Part shown: in pieces, positions 23,699 to 32,560 of the stretch
How positions within the stretch are numbered: position 1 is the stretch's first letter
Layout: every line of letters starts with the position of its first letter
IMG/VR virus record: IMGVR_UViG_3300025154_000210
Coordinates: 1-40,802 of that record
Length of the DNA stretch: 40,802 bases
Direction: 5' to 3' (one strand)
Source of the DNA: a virus
Notes under the pieces: model-generated
Told to the model about the DNA's origin: nothing
The model's database searches: none
What the model saw: only the letters and a program-made list of their open reading frames with translations
Translations under genes and position numbers: made by a program

Positions 23699-24670
23699 AT
23701 GAAACTACTTTATATTACCCCAAATTTAATCAATATGTCTATCTATATGACTAATATCTTAAATGGTAATTACAAAAATAATAATACACAAATAGATCCT
23801 GTGTTATTTAAACATTCTTTTGCTATAATAAGAATAGATAAAGATAATGATATACAAAATGAAATGTTTAAATTTATACTATCAAATAATAATCAAAATG
23901 TATTAATTGAGACACAGACTTATTATTATCTTAGACTGTCTATTTCTAATATTCTAGATATAATATATACAGAAATTGATAATACATTTAAAGATAATCT
24001 AAGTTCATTACTGACTGATATATTATCATTTATTAACTCAAATTCTACTAAAAATCTTCGTGGTGATTATATATCATATCCAATAAATTATGTTCATAAG
24101 TTGGAGTTTAATATAATACACGATATTAAATATCTAGTCACTAGATATTTTAATATATTACAATCTAATGATGAGATATCTAGGGAAGATTTAAATAAAT
24201 TATTTCATATTACTATTCATTTTAAACTTCCTATATATTTAATAAGAGAATTATATAGAACTTTTAATATAATATCAGACTCAAACTATTCCACCTATAC
24301 TCTTGAGTTTGATAAAATTCAATATAATAGATCTAAAAAGTGTTTAAAATTATCGTCCTTAATTGATAAAAATTCAATTGATATTAATGCTGATGCAATA
24401 CTCGTTAATACGACACAAGATAGGTTAATAACTAATATGCATAATATATATAGATCTCATATCGATAGTGAGTATTATGAATCAGAACTCCCATTAAGTA
24501 CCCTATCTGATGTATTTATAAGCTTAAGCTTAGATGAATTATCTAAATTTTCTGACAATACTTATATATATGAGAATAATAAACTATATACCTATATGAA
24601 ATCCGTAATATGGATATTATTGAGTTCATATAATATGGAGTATATTTTATTAGATAAAATAAGAGGATAA
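23699..24670 (+). CDS. Unknown 323-residue protein
   Basis: ATG at 23699 with AGGTAGG upstream. Very rich in asparagine, isoleucine and tyrosine, mainly helical, with no motif I recognise. A weak variant of the early element lies at about 23664-23685. It is followed by the HNH-like gene, which has its own promoter. Function unknown. Confidence 0.6.
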   Translation: MKLLYITPNLINMSIYMTNILNGNYKNNNTQIDPVLFKHSFAIIRIDKDNDIQNEMFKFILSNNNQNVLIETQTYYYLRLSISNILDIIYTEIDNTFKDNLSSLLTDILSFINSNSTKNLRGDYISYPINYVHKLEFNIIHDIKYLVTRYFNILQSNDEISREDLNKLFHITIHFKLPIYLIRELYRTFNIISDSNYSTYTLEFDKIQYNRSKKCLKLSSLIDKNSIDINADAILVNTTQDRLITNMHNIYRSHIDSEYYESELPLSTLSDVFISLSLDELSKFSDNTYIYENNKLYTYMKSVIWILLSSYNMEYILLDKIRG

Positions 24671-24707
24671 ATGGTATTTAGACTAAATAACACTTAAATA
24701 ATGTCTG

Positions 24708-24724
24708 AATTATATATTATATAC
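24708..24724 (+). promoter_or_regulatory. Early-type promoter
   Basis: AATTATATATTATATAC, a copy of the element that diverges after the core, 20 nt before the ATG at 24744. Confidence 0.55.
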
Positions 24725-24743
24725 ACGAAAGGAGATACTATAG

Positions 24744-25463
24744 ATGAAAATTCCAAAAATAAATAAGAATCTACAATCTATCTCAGATAATGAGGATATA
24801 ATTGAAGATATAGATATAGAATTATTAAAACGAGTCGAATTTGAAACTGATATAGATCCAGAAGATGAAAAGAATTTCTCTAAAGCAGTTAAGAAAATAA
24901 AGATATTAGTTAGAGATTCATTTGAATATAAGTCATTAGTTAGCTTTCTAAAAAAGCATATGAGTATGGATTCATCATTTTTATATAAAAATATTAAAAA
25001 TACACAAGAAAAGAAGTTCTCTATTGAGATTCACCACTCGCCTTTCCCGATGGAGGATATTATAGTAATTGTAATTTATAAAAGACTATCAAACAATGAG
25101 TCATTAGTATATACAGATATAGCTGATGAAATTATGTATCTACACTATACAAATATGATTGGTTTAGTTTCCCTAGATAAAACATTACATGCTCTTATTC
25201 ATTCAAATATGTGTCCTGAGGTATTTATCCCTCTTCAACACATTACCTTCGGAGAACCGCATGATTTCTTCAAAGCATATAAACAATATATCCCAGAAAA
25301 TATTAAAGTATCATATTCATATCTACAGGAACTATCTATGAAATATGAGAATATTAAGGATATCATACCTACTTATTTAAAAATTAAAAAATTATATTAT
25401 CGTGGATTCATTAAAATAGATGAGTTTGAAAAGTTACTAGATGAAATGGCAGAATCTGAATAA
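24744..25463 (+). CDS. HNH-like conserved phage protein
   Basis: ATG at 24744 with AAAGGAG upstream; 239 residues. The core FSIEIHHSPF (H97, H98), then MYLHYTNMIGLVSLDKTLHALIH (H134, H149, H153), matches a phage family whose histidine spacing resembles the beta-beta-alpha metal fold of HNH nucleases. The usual zinc cysteines are missing, so nuclease activity is uncertain. The N-terminal 45 residues are acidic. A second, cysteine-bearing relative lies at 33060-33683. It could act as a nuclease on host DNA, or as a homing-derived domestic protein. Confidence 0.5.
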   Translation: MKIPKINKNLQSISDNEDIIEDIDIELLKRVEFETDIDPEDEKNFSKAVKKIKILVRDSFEYKSLVSFLKKHMSMDSSFLYKNIKNTQEKKFSIEIHHSPFPMEDIIVIVIYKRLSNNESLVYTDIADEIMYLHYTNMIGLVSLDKTLHALIHSNMCPEVFIPLQHITFGEPHDFFKAYKQYIPENIKVSYSYLQELSMKYENIKDIIPTYLKIKKLYYRGFIKIDEFEKLLDEMAESE

Positions 25464-25469
25464 AAATAG

Positions 25470-25501
25470 ATCTAGGAAGAGAAATCAATCTCTTCCTAGA
25501 T
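25470..25501 (+). terminator. Intrinsic terminator
   Basis: A 13-bp stem ATCTAGGAAGAGA / TCTCTTCCTAGAT with a 6-nt loop, then TTTATTTTA. Confidence 0.85.
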
Positions 25502-25537
25502 TTTATTTTATAAAGTAAAAAGAGGAGGGTCTATATT

Positions 25538-25723
25538 ATGAGCAATATTCTTGCTAGATGTTATTATGGTGCCCAGGATTTATATCACGGAATTCCTGAA
25601 TTAAAAGATGCTGTCATAATTGATGTAATTCGCGACGCTGACTCTAAAGATTATAGAACAACACTAGTACTCAAGGATGTTCATGGAACTATCCACCATA
25701 TTACAATAGCTCAAGCAAATTAG
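25538..25723 (+). CDS. Small conserved-looking protein (61 residues)
   Basis: ATG at 25538 with GAGGAGGG upstream. The short alpha/beta protein has a strand-rich second half (AVIIDVIRD, TTLVLKDVHGTIHHITIA). It lies between a terminator and the SH3-like gene, 15 nt before the latter. No promoter is obvious, so read-through of the terminator may supply it. Function unknown. Confidence 0.55.
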   Translation: MSNILARCYYGAQDLYHGIPELKDAVIIDVIRDADSKDYRTTLVLKDVHGTIHHITIAQAN

Positions 25724-25738
25724 AGGAGGAGTTTTACT

Positions 25739-26074
25739 ATGAGAGTTGGAACTACTGTTAAAATACGAGAAAATTTAGTTGATGGTCAAAAAGTTGGCCA
25801 ATTTACATTTAGGAGTTATATGGAAAAGTATAGAGGTAAATATGCTAAAATTACCAGAATAACGGAGCCGCTTAGAGGTGAAAAGATGCAAGAAATATTA
25901 CTAGATATCGATGGCGGTTTAAATTATTGGGATATCACGATGTTTGCAGAATTTATTGACTGCGATGATAAAAAAGAAGATAAGAAAATTAATATTTATA
26001 AAAGCATTAAAGGAGGTAATGCATGTAATGTTATTCGAAATTTTTACCGACGGATCGTCAATTATAAACACTGA
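25739..26074 (+). CDS. Small SH3-like barrel protein
   Basis: ATG at 25739 with GAGGAG upstream; 111 residues. VGTTVKIRENL, KYRGKYAKITRITE, EILLDIDGGLNYW and ITMFAEF read as successive strands of a KOW/SH3-type barrel, a pattern often seen in small phage proteins. The last 15 residues overlap the RNase H gene in another frame, so the two are translationally coupled. Function unknown. Confidence 0.6.
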   Translation: MRVGTTVKIRENLVDGQKVGQFTFRSYMEKYRGKYAKITRITEPLRGEKMQEILLDIDGGLNYWDITMFAEFIDCDDKKEDKKINIYKSIKGGNACNVIRNFYRRIVNYKH

Positions 26075-26708
26075 GAAAAAGATTAAATCATGCTCAGCAT
26101 CATTTAAAATCTATATAAATAATAAAAAAATAGCTGAAGGAAATAAGTTCTTTAAAGATGGAACTAATAATTTCGGCGAAGCATATGCTATACTATTTAG
26201 CTTAAAGACATTTGAAAAAATGATTAAAAAAGTTGATAGTAAAATATTATCATATCCAATAAGTATCAATGTATATTCTGATTCTTTAATATCAGTACTT
26301 GCTTGTCGTGAATGGATATATAAATGGATTATATCACAAAAGAATGGAGTTTTACGAACGTCTGATGGTTCTATTGTGGCAAATCAAGAGATATTTAAAG
26401 AGATCCACGATGTATATTTAAATAATATTTTATTTAATATAAAATTTATACACATATCTAGCCATGTAATAGATTCTAAGGAGTATATAAAAAATATTAA
26501 AGATTTAATAGATATATATTCTAATAATAAGGTAGTTGATATTTCTAAGGACTTATTTATACCTAAGAAATTTAAAATAGCAAAAGAGAAATTTAAAAAG
26601 AAAAATGGATATGAGATACCCAATGTAGAATTTTTACGACTGTTAGTTTATAACTATACTGTCGACAGATCTGCAAGTTTATGTTTAAAACATGGTCTTG
26701 GGAGTTGA
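26028..26708 (+). CDS. Ribonuclease H
   Basis: The start is the ATG at 26028, 11 nt after AGGAGG; upstream ATGs in frame lie inside the previous gene or too close to the ribosome site. 226 residues. FEIFTDGSS (D8), NNFGEAYAIL (E51) and NVYSDSLIS (D85) are the first three catalytic acids of RNase HI. The fourth is probably in NNKVVDIS or in YNYTVDRSA near the C-terminus, after the KFIHISSH strand. The 226 residues exceed the usual 155 because of loop insertions. It would remove RNA from primers or hybrids during phage replication. Confidence 0.78.
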   Translation: MLFEIFTDGSSIINTEKKIKSCSASFKIYINNKKIAEGNKFFKDGTNNFGEAYAILFSLKTFEKMIKKVDSKILSYPISINVYSDSLISVLACREWIYKWIISQKNGVLRTSDGSIVANQEIFKEIHDVYLNNILFNIKFIHISSHVIDSKEYIKNIKDLIDIYSNNKVVDISKDLFIPKKFKIAKEKFKKKNGYEIPNVEFLRLLVYNYTVDRSASLCLKHGLGS

Positions 26709-26714
26709 TATAGT

Positions 26715-27290
26715 ATGAGTAAGTCTAATAAGCAAAAAAAGCTAAATACGAAGATTAAACGATTAAATGGCGATCTGTATGATAATAATAAACATATAAC
26801 CCGTGAGGAGTTTGTTATATCTAAACTATCTAAACGAGTTAAGCAATATTATATTAAATTATCAGAGGAGAGAAAACTTGCATTTATACGGTATATAATA
26901 AAGCAAGATGATTGGCAAATTACTATGAACTTAGAAGAATTATCTGTAAAAAATACCGTGCCTGTGCTATGTTCGAAAAAATGTAAATCTATAGCTGAAT
27001 TAATAGATAATATAAAGAAAGAAAAGAAGAGTATCAAAAAGAAAGAAAGGAAATATATATTAAAATCCAAATCTGGCCTAATTACATTATTGAATCCAGA
27101 AGCATATGATCATACACTACTATCTAAAAAGAACTATAGAAAATATTTAAAAAAGTTAGCTAAAGATGAACAAGAAGCTCCGAGCGTGGAATTAGACTGT
27201 ACATTAAAAAATTTTAAAAAAGAATTAATGAAAAATAATAATGTTAATGGTGCTGTTATGGATAGCTTCTATAACAAATTTGGATATTAA
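26715..27290 (+). CDS. Unknown basic protein (191 residues)
   Basis: ATG at 26715 with GGGAG upstream inside the RNase H end. Strongly basic, with lysine clusters at the start (KQKKLNTKIKRL) and middle (IKKEKKSIKKKERK). CSKKC near residue 88 may be a half zinc site. Probably binds nucleic acid, given the RNase H neighbour, but no domain is recognised. Confidence 0.6.
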   Translation: MSKSNKQKKLNTKIKRLNGDLYDNNKHITREEFVISKLSKRVKQYYIKLSEERKLAFIRYIIKQDDWQITMNLEELSVKNTVPVLCSKKCKSIAELIDNIKKEKKSIKKKERKYILKSKSGLITLLNPEAYDHTLLSKKNYRKYLKKLAKDEQEAPSVELDCTLKNFKKELMKNNNVNGAVMDSFYNKFGY

Positions 27291-27291
27291 T

Positions 27292-27930
27292 ATGATGGAT
27301 ACCGCATCTAAGTATCCATTATTACATGTAACTAAATTACAATATGTTAAATCTATACTATTAACTGGAATTAAACCGAATACTCCATTATTATCACATC
27401 ATAATATAGCTTTTAAGAAATTAATTCCAAACTATATAGACTCTTGTATTTATACCTGGTTATCTTCTATTAATAATATCAAGTATTTAAATGACTTTGT
27501 ATTTTATAAAATGTATGGTGAATTATGTAATAAAAAACTAATAAATACAACAAGCGATACAGAGTATCAAACAATGCTAGAAAAACTAAAATATATGAGA
27601 TATAATATTGGAATTGAAGATGCCCAATATGTTATACTCGAAATAGATAGAGGGTTTATATTCAATTTAACTAATCAAAGTGTATTACATGCTCAAACAA
27701 ATGATATGAATGGATTTCATAATATGCCTGATAAATATTGCCATAATGATAAATTAATCACAATATTAACAACTCCAAGAATATTGCCAACTCAAATTAA
27801 AGTGGCTGGATTGATAGACTGTAATCTTGGAAAATATGATATTGAAATACGTCATAGATCCAAAATACATCTTCCATTATATGCCAGACACTATAATCCA
27901 AATAAGAGTATCGAGTATCTTTTAAAATAG
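27292..27930 (+). CDS. Possible ADP-ribosyltransferase-fold protein
   Basis: The start is one of two adjacent ATGs at 27292 or 27295, just after the previous stop; a longer frame to 27241 runs antiphase inside the previous gene. About 212 residues. The opening PLLHVTKLQYVKSILLTGI followed by P (residues 8-27) matches the H-x-T-x(4-6)-IL-x-x-G-I pattern that begins many ADP-ribosyltransferase-fold proteins (RNA 2'-phosphotransferases, DarT-like and PARP-like groups). VILEIDRGFIF and LITILTTPRILPTQIKVAG may be the later strands. The catalytic glutamate is not clear. This is a suggestion only. Confidence 0.45.
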   Translation: MMDTASKYPLLHVTKLQYVKSILLTGIKPNTPLLSHHNIAFKKLIPNYIDSCIYTWLSSINNIKYLNDFVFYKMYGELCNKKLINTTSDTEYQTMLEKLKYMRYNIGIEDAQYVILEIDRGFIFNLTNQSVLHAQTNDMNGFHNMPDKYCHNDKLITILTTPRILPTQIKVAGLIDCNLGKYDIEIRHRSKIHLPLYARHYNPNKSIEYLLK

Positions 27931-27950
27931 ATTATATATTATATATGTAG
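27931..27950 (+). promoter_or_regulatory. Early-type promoter
   Basis: ATTATATATTATATATGTAG, a full copy of the element, immediately after the preceding stop and 31 nt before the kinase-like gene. Confidence 0.7.
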
Positions 27951-27981
27951 ATACAAATAAATATTTTAGGGGGAATATATA

Positions 27982-29658
27982 ATGAATATACTAAATAAAA
28001 TTATGCCAGAGGAAATTCTAGAAAAAATTGGAAATATTGTGGAAAGGCCTATTAATCAGATTGAAAAGATTGAAAAGTATGAAAAAATATTAAAACCATT
28101 CGGCTTTAAATATGTCGACAGTGGGACTAACCGGGTGGTATTTTCTCATAAAAATTATCCAAAAGTTGTTTTTAAAATAGCGTTGGATGAGCAGGGATGT
28201 CTGGACAATCTCAATGAAAATGAAAAGTCTGATAAATCGGTGTATTTTCCAGATTCGCACGATATAGATTTAAATGGTTATATCTTATGCCAACAAAAGA
28301 TTTCAATTTTATTCACATCTGAGTCATTCAATAAAGATGGTATACAAAAGAGAATGCGATTAATGTTAAAAGACTTAGATAAGGAGGGTTTTATTCTTGT
28401 AGACCTAGGGATGGACAAACACAAAAATTATGGAATGGATAAAGATGGAAATATATTCATTATAGATTTTGGATATATTGAATATAAATCTCTTGGAAAT
28501 TTCAATTGTCCACATACTAGATATAAGAGTGATGATAAAGTTAAATATTGTAAGGGTCAGCTACATTATACTAAAGATTATACAATGGTAAAATGCGATG
28601 AATGCAATAATAAGTTCAATGTAAATGTGGTGTTGGAGGGATATACGGAAAATAAGTATGCAGTGCCTCCAACTAAAAAAGAATCGTTTGTCGCATCTGA
28701 TAATCTTCAAGATTTCTATAAAAATTTTAATACAACTAGAGATCGTAAAACATTAACTAAGTATGTCGAGATTTCACATACGTCTAAAGAATTTGAAATT
28801 GGGAGGGATACTAATATGCAACCATCATTAAAGGATCGATTCTTGAGGAAAATCAAAGAATCGAATACTCAAGAAAATAGTATTATACAGGATGTTATAA
28901 AAAGAGATACGCGTCCGCCGCAGCATATACCATATGAAACTATTGAAAAAGATATCGATGTGATATTTGAGCATACACAAGAAGTCTTTCAAATACCGTC
29001 GGTTAGTTCTTTTAGTCCTAGGATATCCAACATGGCTTCTAGGCCAAAACCAATAATTACTACAACAGAGACATTTGAATCATTTATTAACTATTTTAAA
29101 GAAGATGAGCAGGATCTAACTAGATTTGTTCAATTCTTATTTAATAAAATTCCAGCAATTAGAAATCGCTTCATAGTAGATACCAGCCAATTAGGAAGTG
29201 ATGATATGGTAGTTACAAACTTTGTAGAAAATTCTAGTAGTTTACAAAATGTAGCAAACTTCATTTTAGATATATTTAAGCAGTATCCTGAGATATTAGC
29301 AGAAACAGAATATAGTACAGCAACTCTCAATACGGATAAGGTTGAAAATGCACAAGCATCTATAACCTATAATGGTATTCAATTAATTGTGCCAGATCCT
29401 GAAAGTAGTCTTATTCAGATCTATGTTCCATTAGATACTATGACTAAAAATCCAACATTATGCTTTCAAAAAGATGGAATATCATATTATGTCGATATAG
29501 TAGAACATGCAAATCAATTACGATCTTCTTCATCGTTGATCGGAGAAGAGGGTGTTGATAAAATTATTACAACTATGGTCATAAACGACTATGACACATT
29601 TGATGGAAATTACACTTCTGAATATGCCAAATTAGACGGTGTGTATGGTGATGAGTAA
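27982..29658 (+). CDS. Protein-kinase-like protein with zinc ribbon
   Basis: ATG at 27982 with GGGGGA upstream; 558 residues. The N-lobe shows DSGTNRVVF (glycine-loop position, 46-54) and VVFKIALD with the ATP-binding lysine at 65. The catalytic loop is LVDLGMDKHKNYG (D141, N149) and the metal loop is IIDFG (D162). A zinc ribbon follows (C176, C190, C205, C208). The C-terminal 300 residues have a proline/serine linker and a beta-rich end. Such kinases occur in several large Firmicutes phages. An early promoter suggests action on host proteins soon after entry. The lobe is compact, so a pseudokinase cannot be excluded, though the key residues are present. Confidence 0.72.
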   Translation: MNILNKIMPEEILEKIGNIVERPINQIEKIEKYEKILKPFGFKYVDSGTNRVVFSHKNYPKVVFKIALDEQGCLDNLNENEKSDKSVYFPDSHDIDLNGYILCQQKISILFTSESFNKDGIQKRMRLMLKDLDKEGFILVDLGMDKHKNYGMDKDGNIFIIDFGYIEYKSLGNFNCPHTRYKSDDKVKYCKGQLHYTKDYTMVKCDECNNKFNVNVVLEGYTENKYAVPPTKKESFVASDNLQDFYKNFNTTRDRKTLTKYVEISHTSKEFEIGRDTNMQPSLKDRFLRKIKESNTQENSIIQDVIKRDTRPPQHIPYETIEKDIDVIFEHTQEVFQIPSVSSFSPRISNMASRPKPIITTTETFESFINYFKEDEQDLTRFVQFLFNKIPAIRNRFIVDTSQLGSDDMVVTNFVENSSSLQNVANFILDIFKQYPEILAETEYSTATLNTDKVENAQASITYNGIQLIVPDPESSLIQIYVPLDTMTKNPTLCFQKDGISYYVDIVEHANQLRSSSSLIGEEGVDKIITTMVINDYDTFDGNYTSEYAKLDGVYGDE

Positions 29659-29679
29659 CTATATTTATTATTAAATATA

Positions 29680-29697
29680 GTTATATATTATATTAAT
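29680..29697 (+). promoter_or_regulatory. Early-type promoter (variant)
   Basis: GTTATATATTATATTAAT matches the core but differs downstream of it. It lies about 48 nt before the ATG at 29745. Confidence 0.5.
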
Positions 29698-29744
29698 AAC
29701 ACACTATCATAATTAAACCAAAATAAGAGGAGGAAATGATTAAA

Positions 29745-30545
29745 ATGATTATTCTAAATGAGGAACAGTTTGGGAAATTTACAAGTAATAGTAGGGTTCT
29801 TGAAAACAGCTATGTTTACCTAATATCGAGGGATCTAAAGCCGATCGACGGCGAAGATGGAAAGCTCCTCGGTAACGATAGTCTAGCCACGTTATGTCCA
29901 TCAGAAGCTCTATATGGGCAGCTGATCGATGGTTCTATCAATAATAAAACATTTGCAAAGAAATATATTAAAGAATTAAAATCATATGAAAATAAGTTTC
30001 TCATGTATACCATTATGCGAGCATTCAATGAGAAACAATTTCTCCCAATATTTATCTGCTCCGATGCAGAGTGGGAAACTAAGTATCTAAAGATTTTCGC
30101 AAGCTATATCACAAAAGTATTCGGAATTAAGCCGATAAAGGCCAACAAATATAGAAAGACTGTATCGGCTATTTATAAGAAAACTAAAAAGGTTAATAAG
30201 CGGCGGAAAAAAGTTTTCCGGAAAATGTTGGTTGATTATATTAGAGACAATGCCCAATTATCAATGGACGGCATTGAGCTCCTTGAGTCGCTCGATAAAG
30301 CATTTGCTATTGATCGGATTGCCATCCTAATTAATCAATCCGATATTACCGATAAATCAATTTCGAAAAAATCAGTTATCAAAGCTATTCAGCTATATGC
30401 TAGCTGCAATAAGAAGTCTGCCAAGTTAGTTAAATCTGTTATGAAGAAACTGAAAGTGTCTAAGAAGATAAATCGATGGTCTGGACAAATCGCATACGAG
30501 GTTGCGCTGACGATTTATTCAGAGATCCATTCTTCTGATAAGTAA
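29745..30545 (+). CDS. Unknown early protein with basic middle, GC-richer than neighbours
   Basis: ATG at 29745, 11 nt after GAGGAGG; the ATG at 29736 is too close to it. 266 residues. N-terminal alpha/beta part (FLMYTIMRAFNEKQFLPIFI), then a strongly basic stretch (KANKYRKTVSAIYKKTKK) and a helical C-terminal part (LVKSVMKKLKVSKKIN). Codons use more G and C than those of flanking genes, which may mean high expression or separate origin. It has its own early-type promoter and terminator. No family recognised. Confidence 0.6.
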   Translation: MIILNEEQFGKFTSNSRVLENSYVYLISRDLKPIDGEDGKLLGNDSLATLCPSEALYGQLIDGSINNKTFAKKYIKELKSYENKFLMYTIMRAFNEKQFLPIFICSDAEWETKYLKIFASYITKVFGIKPIKANKYRKTVSAIYKKTKKVNKRRKKVFRKMLVDYIRDNAQLSMDGIELLESLDKAFAIDRIAILINQSDITDKSISKKSVIKAIQLYASCNKKSAKLVKSVMKKLKVSKKINRWSGQIAYEVALTIYSEIHSSDK

Positions 30546-30561
30546 ATAATATTTATAGGGT

Positions 30562-30587
30562 AGGGATAGTTTATATAAACTATCCCT
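30562..30587 (+). terminator. Intrinsic terminator
   Basis: A 13-bp palindrome AGGGATAGTTTAT / ATAAACTATCCCT, then CTTTATTATTTTTTT. Confidence 0.8.
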
Positions 30588-30621
30588 CTTTATTATTTTT
30601 TTAAGAATGGTGGGCTCGATA

Positions 30622-31422
30622 TTGATAACGATTAAATTATTAGATGATTTAACTTTAGATAATAAATTATGGAAAAGAGATCTATATGTACAAGATATAG
30701 ATTATATAATTAATTCTAATATATATGAGTATGATATTAAAAGAGCCGGATTCAATTTGATACAGTATTATGAGTTATTAGATGATAAAACTATTGAATA
30801 TCTGGCATCTCTTCAAAAAGATGAACAAACGCGTCGTATTGGATTATTAAGAAGAGATGATGTTCAATTAAATAAGGAATTGTCTAAAGCATTTGAAAAT
30901 ATGCGAAAGAAATTCTTTATTGATAATAAAATAAAAGATCATCAGGTTTTATCGATAAAGAAAGATGCGATATTTATAATAAATAAAGTATGTGAAAAAT
31001 GCTCATATAGAAATATTGAATTTATTCTTAAAAATAGATACACATCATTCCATAAGTTTAATAATATTGAATTTTATTATCGGAATACAACAAAAGATAT
31101 AGCTATTAAGGGTATAAATGATTTAAAGTTAAAAAACCATAAAGATTATATGTTATCATTCCTAATTGATATTTTTAATTCATTGGAAGTATCTAGTAAT
31201 GATCGTACAGTATATAAACTAAAAAAATTCGCATCATTATATAAGACAAATCAGCTACCAATTGAGTATTATAGAGAATTAAATTCAGATTCATTATTTA
31301 ATCTAGTGGTAGATAATAAAAACATTAAAGCTGATGACTATATAAAAGGGTTTGAAATAGATAAAAGTCATAACTATATAATGTATATATTAAAGCTAAT
31401 ACAACGATTTTTCTTTATCTAA
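30622..31422 (+). CDS. Conserved jumbo-phage protein with faint polymerase-like motifs
   Basis: The start is the TTG at 30622, 7 nt after GGTGGG; an ATG at 30607 lies before that ribosome site. 266 residues. I recall a related family in large Firmicutes phages. EYDIKRAGFNLI and, about 100 residues later, QVLSIKKDAIFII have the shape of motif A and motif C of DNA polymerases (one aspartate in each), with Y-S-F-H-K-F and EFYYR strands after them. It is too short to be a complete polymerase. A degenerate palm domain is possible, but untested. No promoter is evident directly before it. Confidence 0.5.
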   Translation: MITIKLLDDLTLDNKLWKRDLYVQDIDYIINSNIYEYDIKRAGFNLIQYYELLDDKTIEYLASLQKDEQTRRIGLLRRDDVQLNKELSKAFENMRKKFFIDNKIKDHQVLSIKKDAIFIINKVCEKCSYRNIEFILKNRYTSFHKFNNIEFYYRNTTKDIAIKGINDLKLKNHKDYMLSFLIDIFNSLEVSSNDRTVYKLKKFASLYKTNQLPIEYYRELNSDSLFNLVVDNKNIKADDYIKGFEIDKSHNYIMYILKLIQRFFFI

Positions 31423-31448
31423 AAGTACCCGCATTAGCTTCAATAATC

Positions 31449-31469
31449 AATTATATATTATATATGTAG
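31449..31469 (+). promoter_or_regulatory. Early-type promoter
   Basis: Full copy of the element ending in TATATTATATATGTAG, about 50 nt before the ATG at 31521. Confidence 0.7.
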
Positions 31470-31520
31470 TAACAAGTTAGTATATTCTATAAATTAATTA
31501 AAAAAGAGGAGAGATGTTAA

Positions 31521-32246
31521 ATGAAAAATCAACAAAATGGTTCTACAAGTTTTAAAGATGCTTACAACAAAGCAAAGGGTGCTGCTCCAGTCGCTCAATC
31601 ACAGAAAAAGGTTATTAACGTAATCGACATCGATGAGTCTTTCTCCCAGTATACCAAGGAAAATCCGTACCACAATTTCGGATACGCCCTGTGGGTAAAT
31701 ACAATTGGCAAACTTATCTGCCTTCGCGATGCTGATCTGTACAAAAAGAATGCGCCTTTTTACACATTCTTCTATGAGCCTGGTACTGTTCACATCGTTA
31801 GCGGCGCTTCAAAATATGTCTTCTTCCGCGGACGTACGTTTCAAGATTTCCTTGAAAAATACGGGATTGATCGGGTTATCAAAGCTGATCCGAATGGTGA
31901 GTATCAAGCACGTGAAGGCGTCAACCGGTATTGGCAAAATAACTTTAGCATCGTTACAGATGGTGAAGTTACTGAATTGCCAAAGTCTAATATCTTCTCA
32001 AGTGAGGAACCCGTTATCGGCATGAAGTTTGCAAATGCGTATTTCCGCATCAAAAATGCAACATTTGCCTTATTTACTCAACGATCCATGAAGCTGGAGA
32101 ATGATACCGTTACTCAAATTACCCAGCTTGTAACATCAAGCGATGTCATGGGAATTGGCGCATTGCTAGACAAAATGAATCTCAATGATGAGGTTGGAGA
32201 TGCGAACAATTATGCTGAACCAGCCGATCAAGTCGACAAAGGCTAA
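31521..32246 (+). CDS. Unknown early protein with GC-rich codons, probably abundant
   Basis: ATG at 31521 with GAGGAGAG upstream; 241 residues. The middle is a mixed beta-rich domain with many aromatics (FGYALWVNTIGKLI, FFYEPGTVHIVSG, KYVFFRGRTF). The C-terminal end is acidic (NDEVGDANNYAEPAD). Codons favour G and C far more than neighbours do, as in the pentapeptide gene. It has its own early promoter. The acidic tail with a beta-rich core allows an SSB-like role, but I cannot confirm an OB fold. No named family. Confidence 0.6.
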   Translation: MKNQQNGSTSFKDAYNKAKGAAPVAQSQKKVINVIDIDESFSQYTKENPYHNFGYALWVNTIGKLICLRDADLYKKNAPFYTFFYEPGTVHIVSGASKYVFFRGRTFQDFLEKYGIDRVIKADPNGEYQAREGVNRYWQNNFSIVTDGEVTELPKSNIFSSEEPVIGMKFANAYFRIKNATFALFTQRSMKLENDTVTQITQLVTSSDVMGIGALLDKMNLNDEVGDANNYAEPADQVDKG

Positions 32247-32560
32247 TTTGGTTTGAGCCTCTGATATAATAACTGATATATGTTAGCTGACGGCAACCAT
32301 CAATGTTGCTTGCGACTATATCAGTTATTGATTATAGGTTTAAATAAATAAGATATATTAGTATAACTCCATTTATGCTAATAGAAAGAAGGTGTGTGTT
32401 ACGGTTATTACAAAAATTGATAGTATTATATAGGATTGTCGCACCGGGCCGCCAGCCGATCGATATTGGATAAATATTTAATATCGATCAGGCAATGTAC
32501 GCTTGAAAATTGGTAGGTATACTAAAATAGTAAATTTAATGCAACTATATGGAGTAATAG
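32247..32560 (+). other. Gene-poor stretch with RNA hairpins and one tiny ORF
   Basis: No ordinary gene fits these 314 bases. AATAACTGATATA (32268-32280) pairs perfectly with TATATCAGTTATT (32317-32329), enclosing a smaller hairpin GCAAC (32293-32297) / GTTGC (32305-32309). Further on, GCCGATCGATATT (32455-32467) pairs with AATATCGATCAGGC (32480-32493) with one bulge, next to an unusually GC-rich patch at 32438-32458. A 25-codon frame (GTG at 32396 behind AGAAGG, stop at 32471) overlaps the second hairpin. It may be a structured 3' RNA, a small RNA or a leader peptide. Confidence 0.45.

Noticed and set aside
31599-32025. Reverse-strand and +1 frames over the 31521 gene
   Set aside because: The GC-rich codons of that gene leave alternative frames open by chance.
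32430-32500. GC-rich patch considered as a tRNA
   Set aside because: No cloverleaf can be drawn and the T-arm sequence is absent. I saw no tRNA or rRNA gene anywhere in the window.
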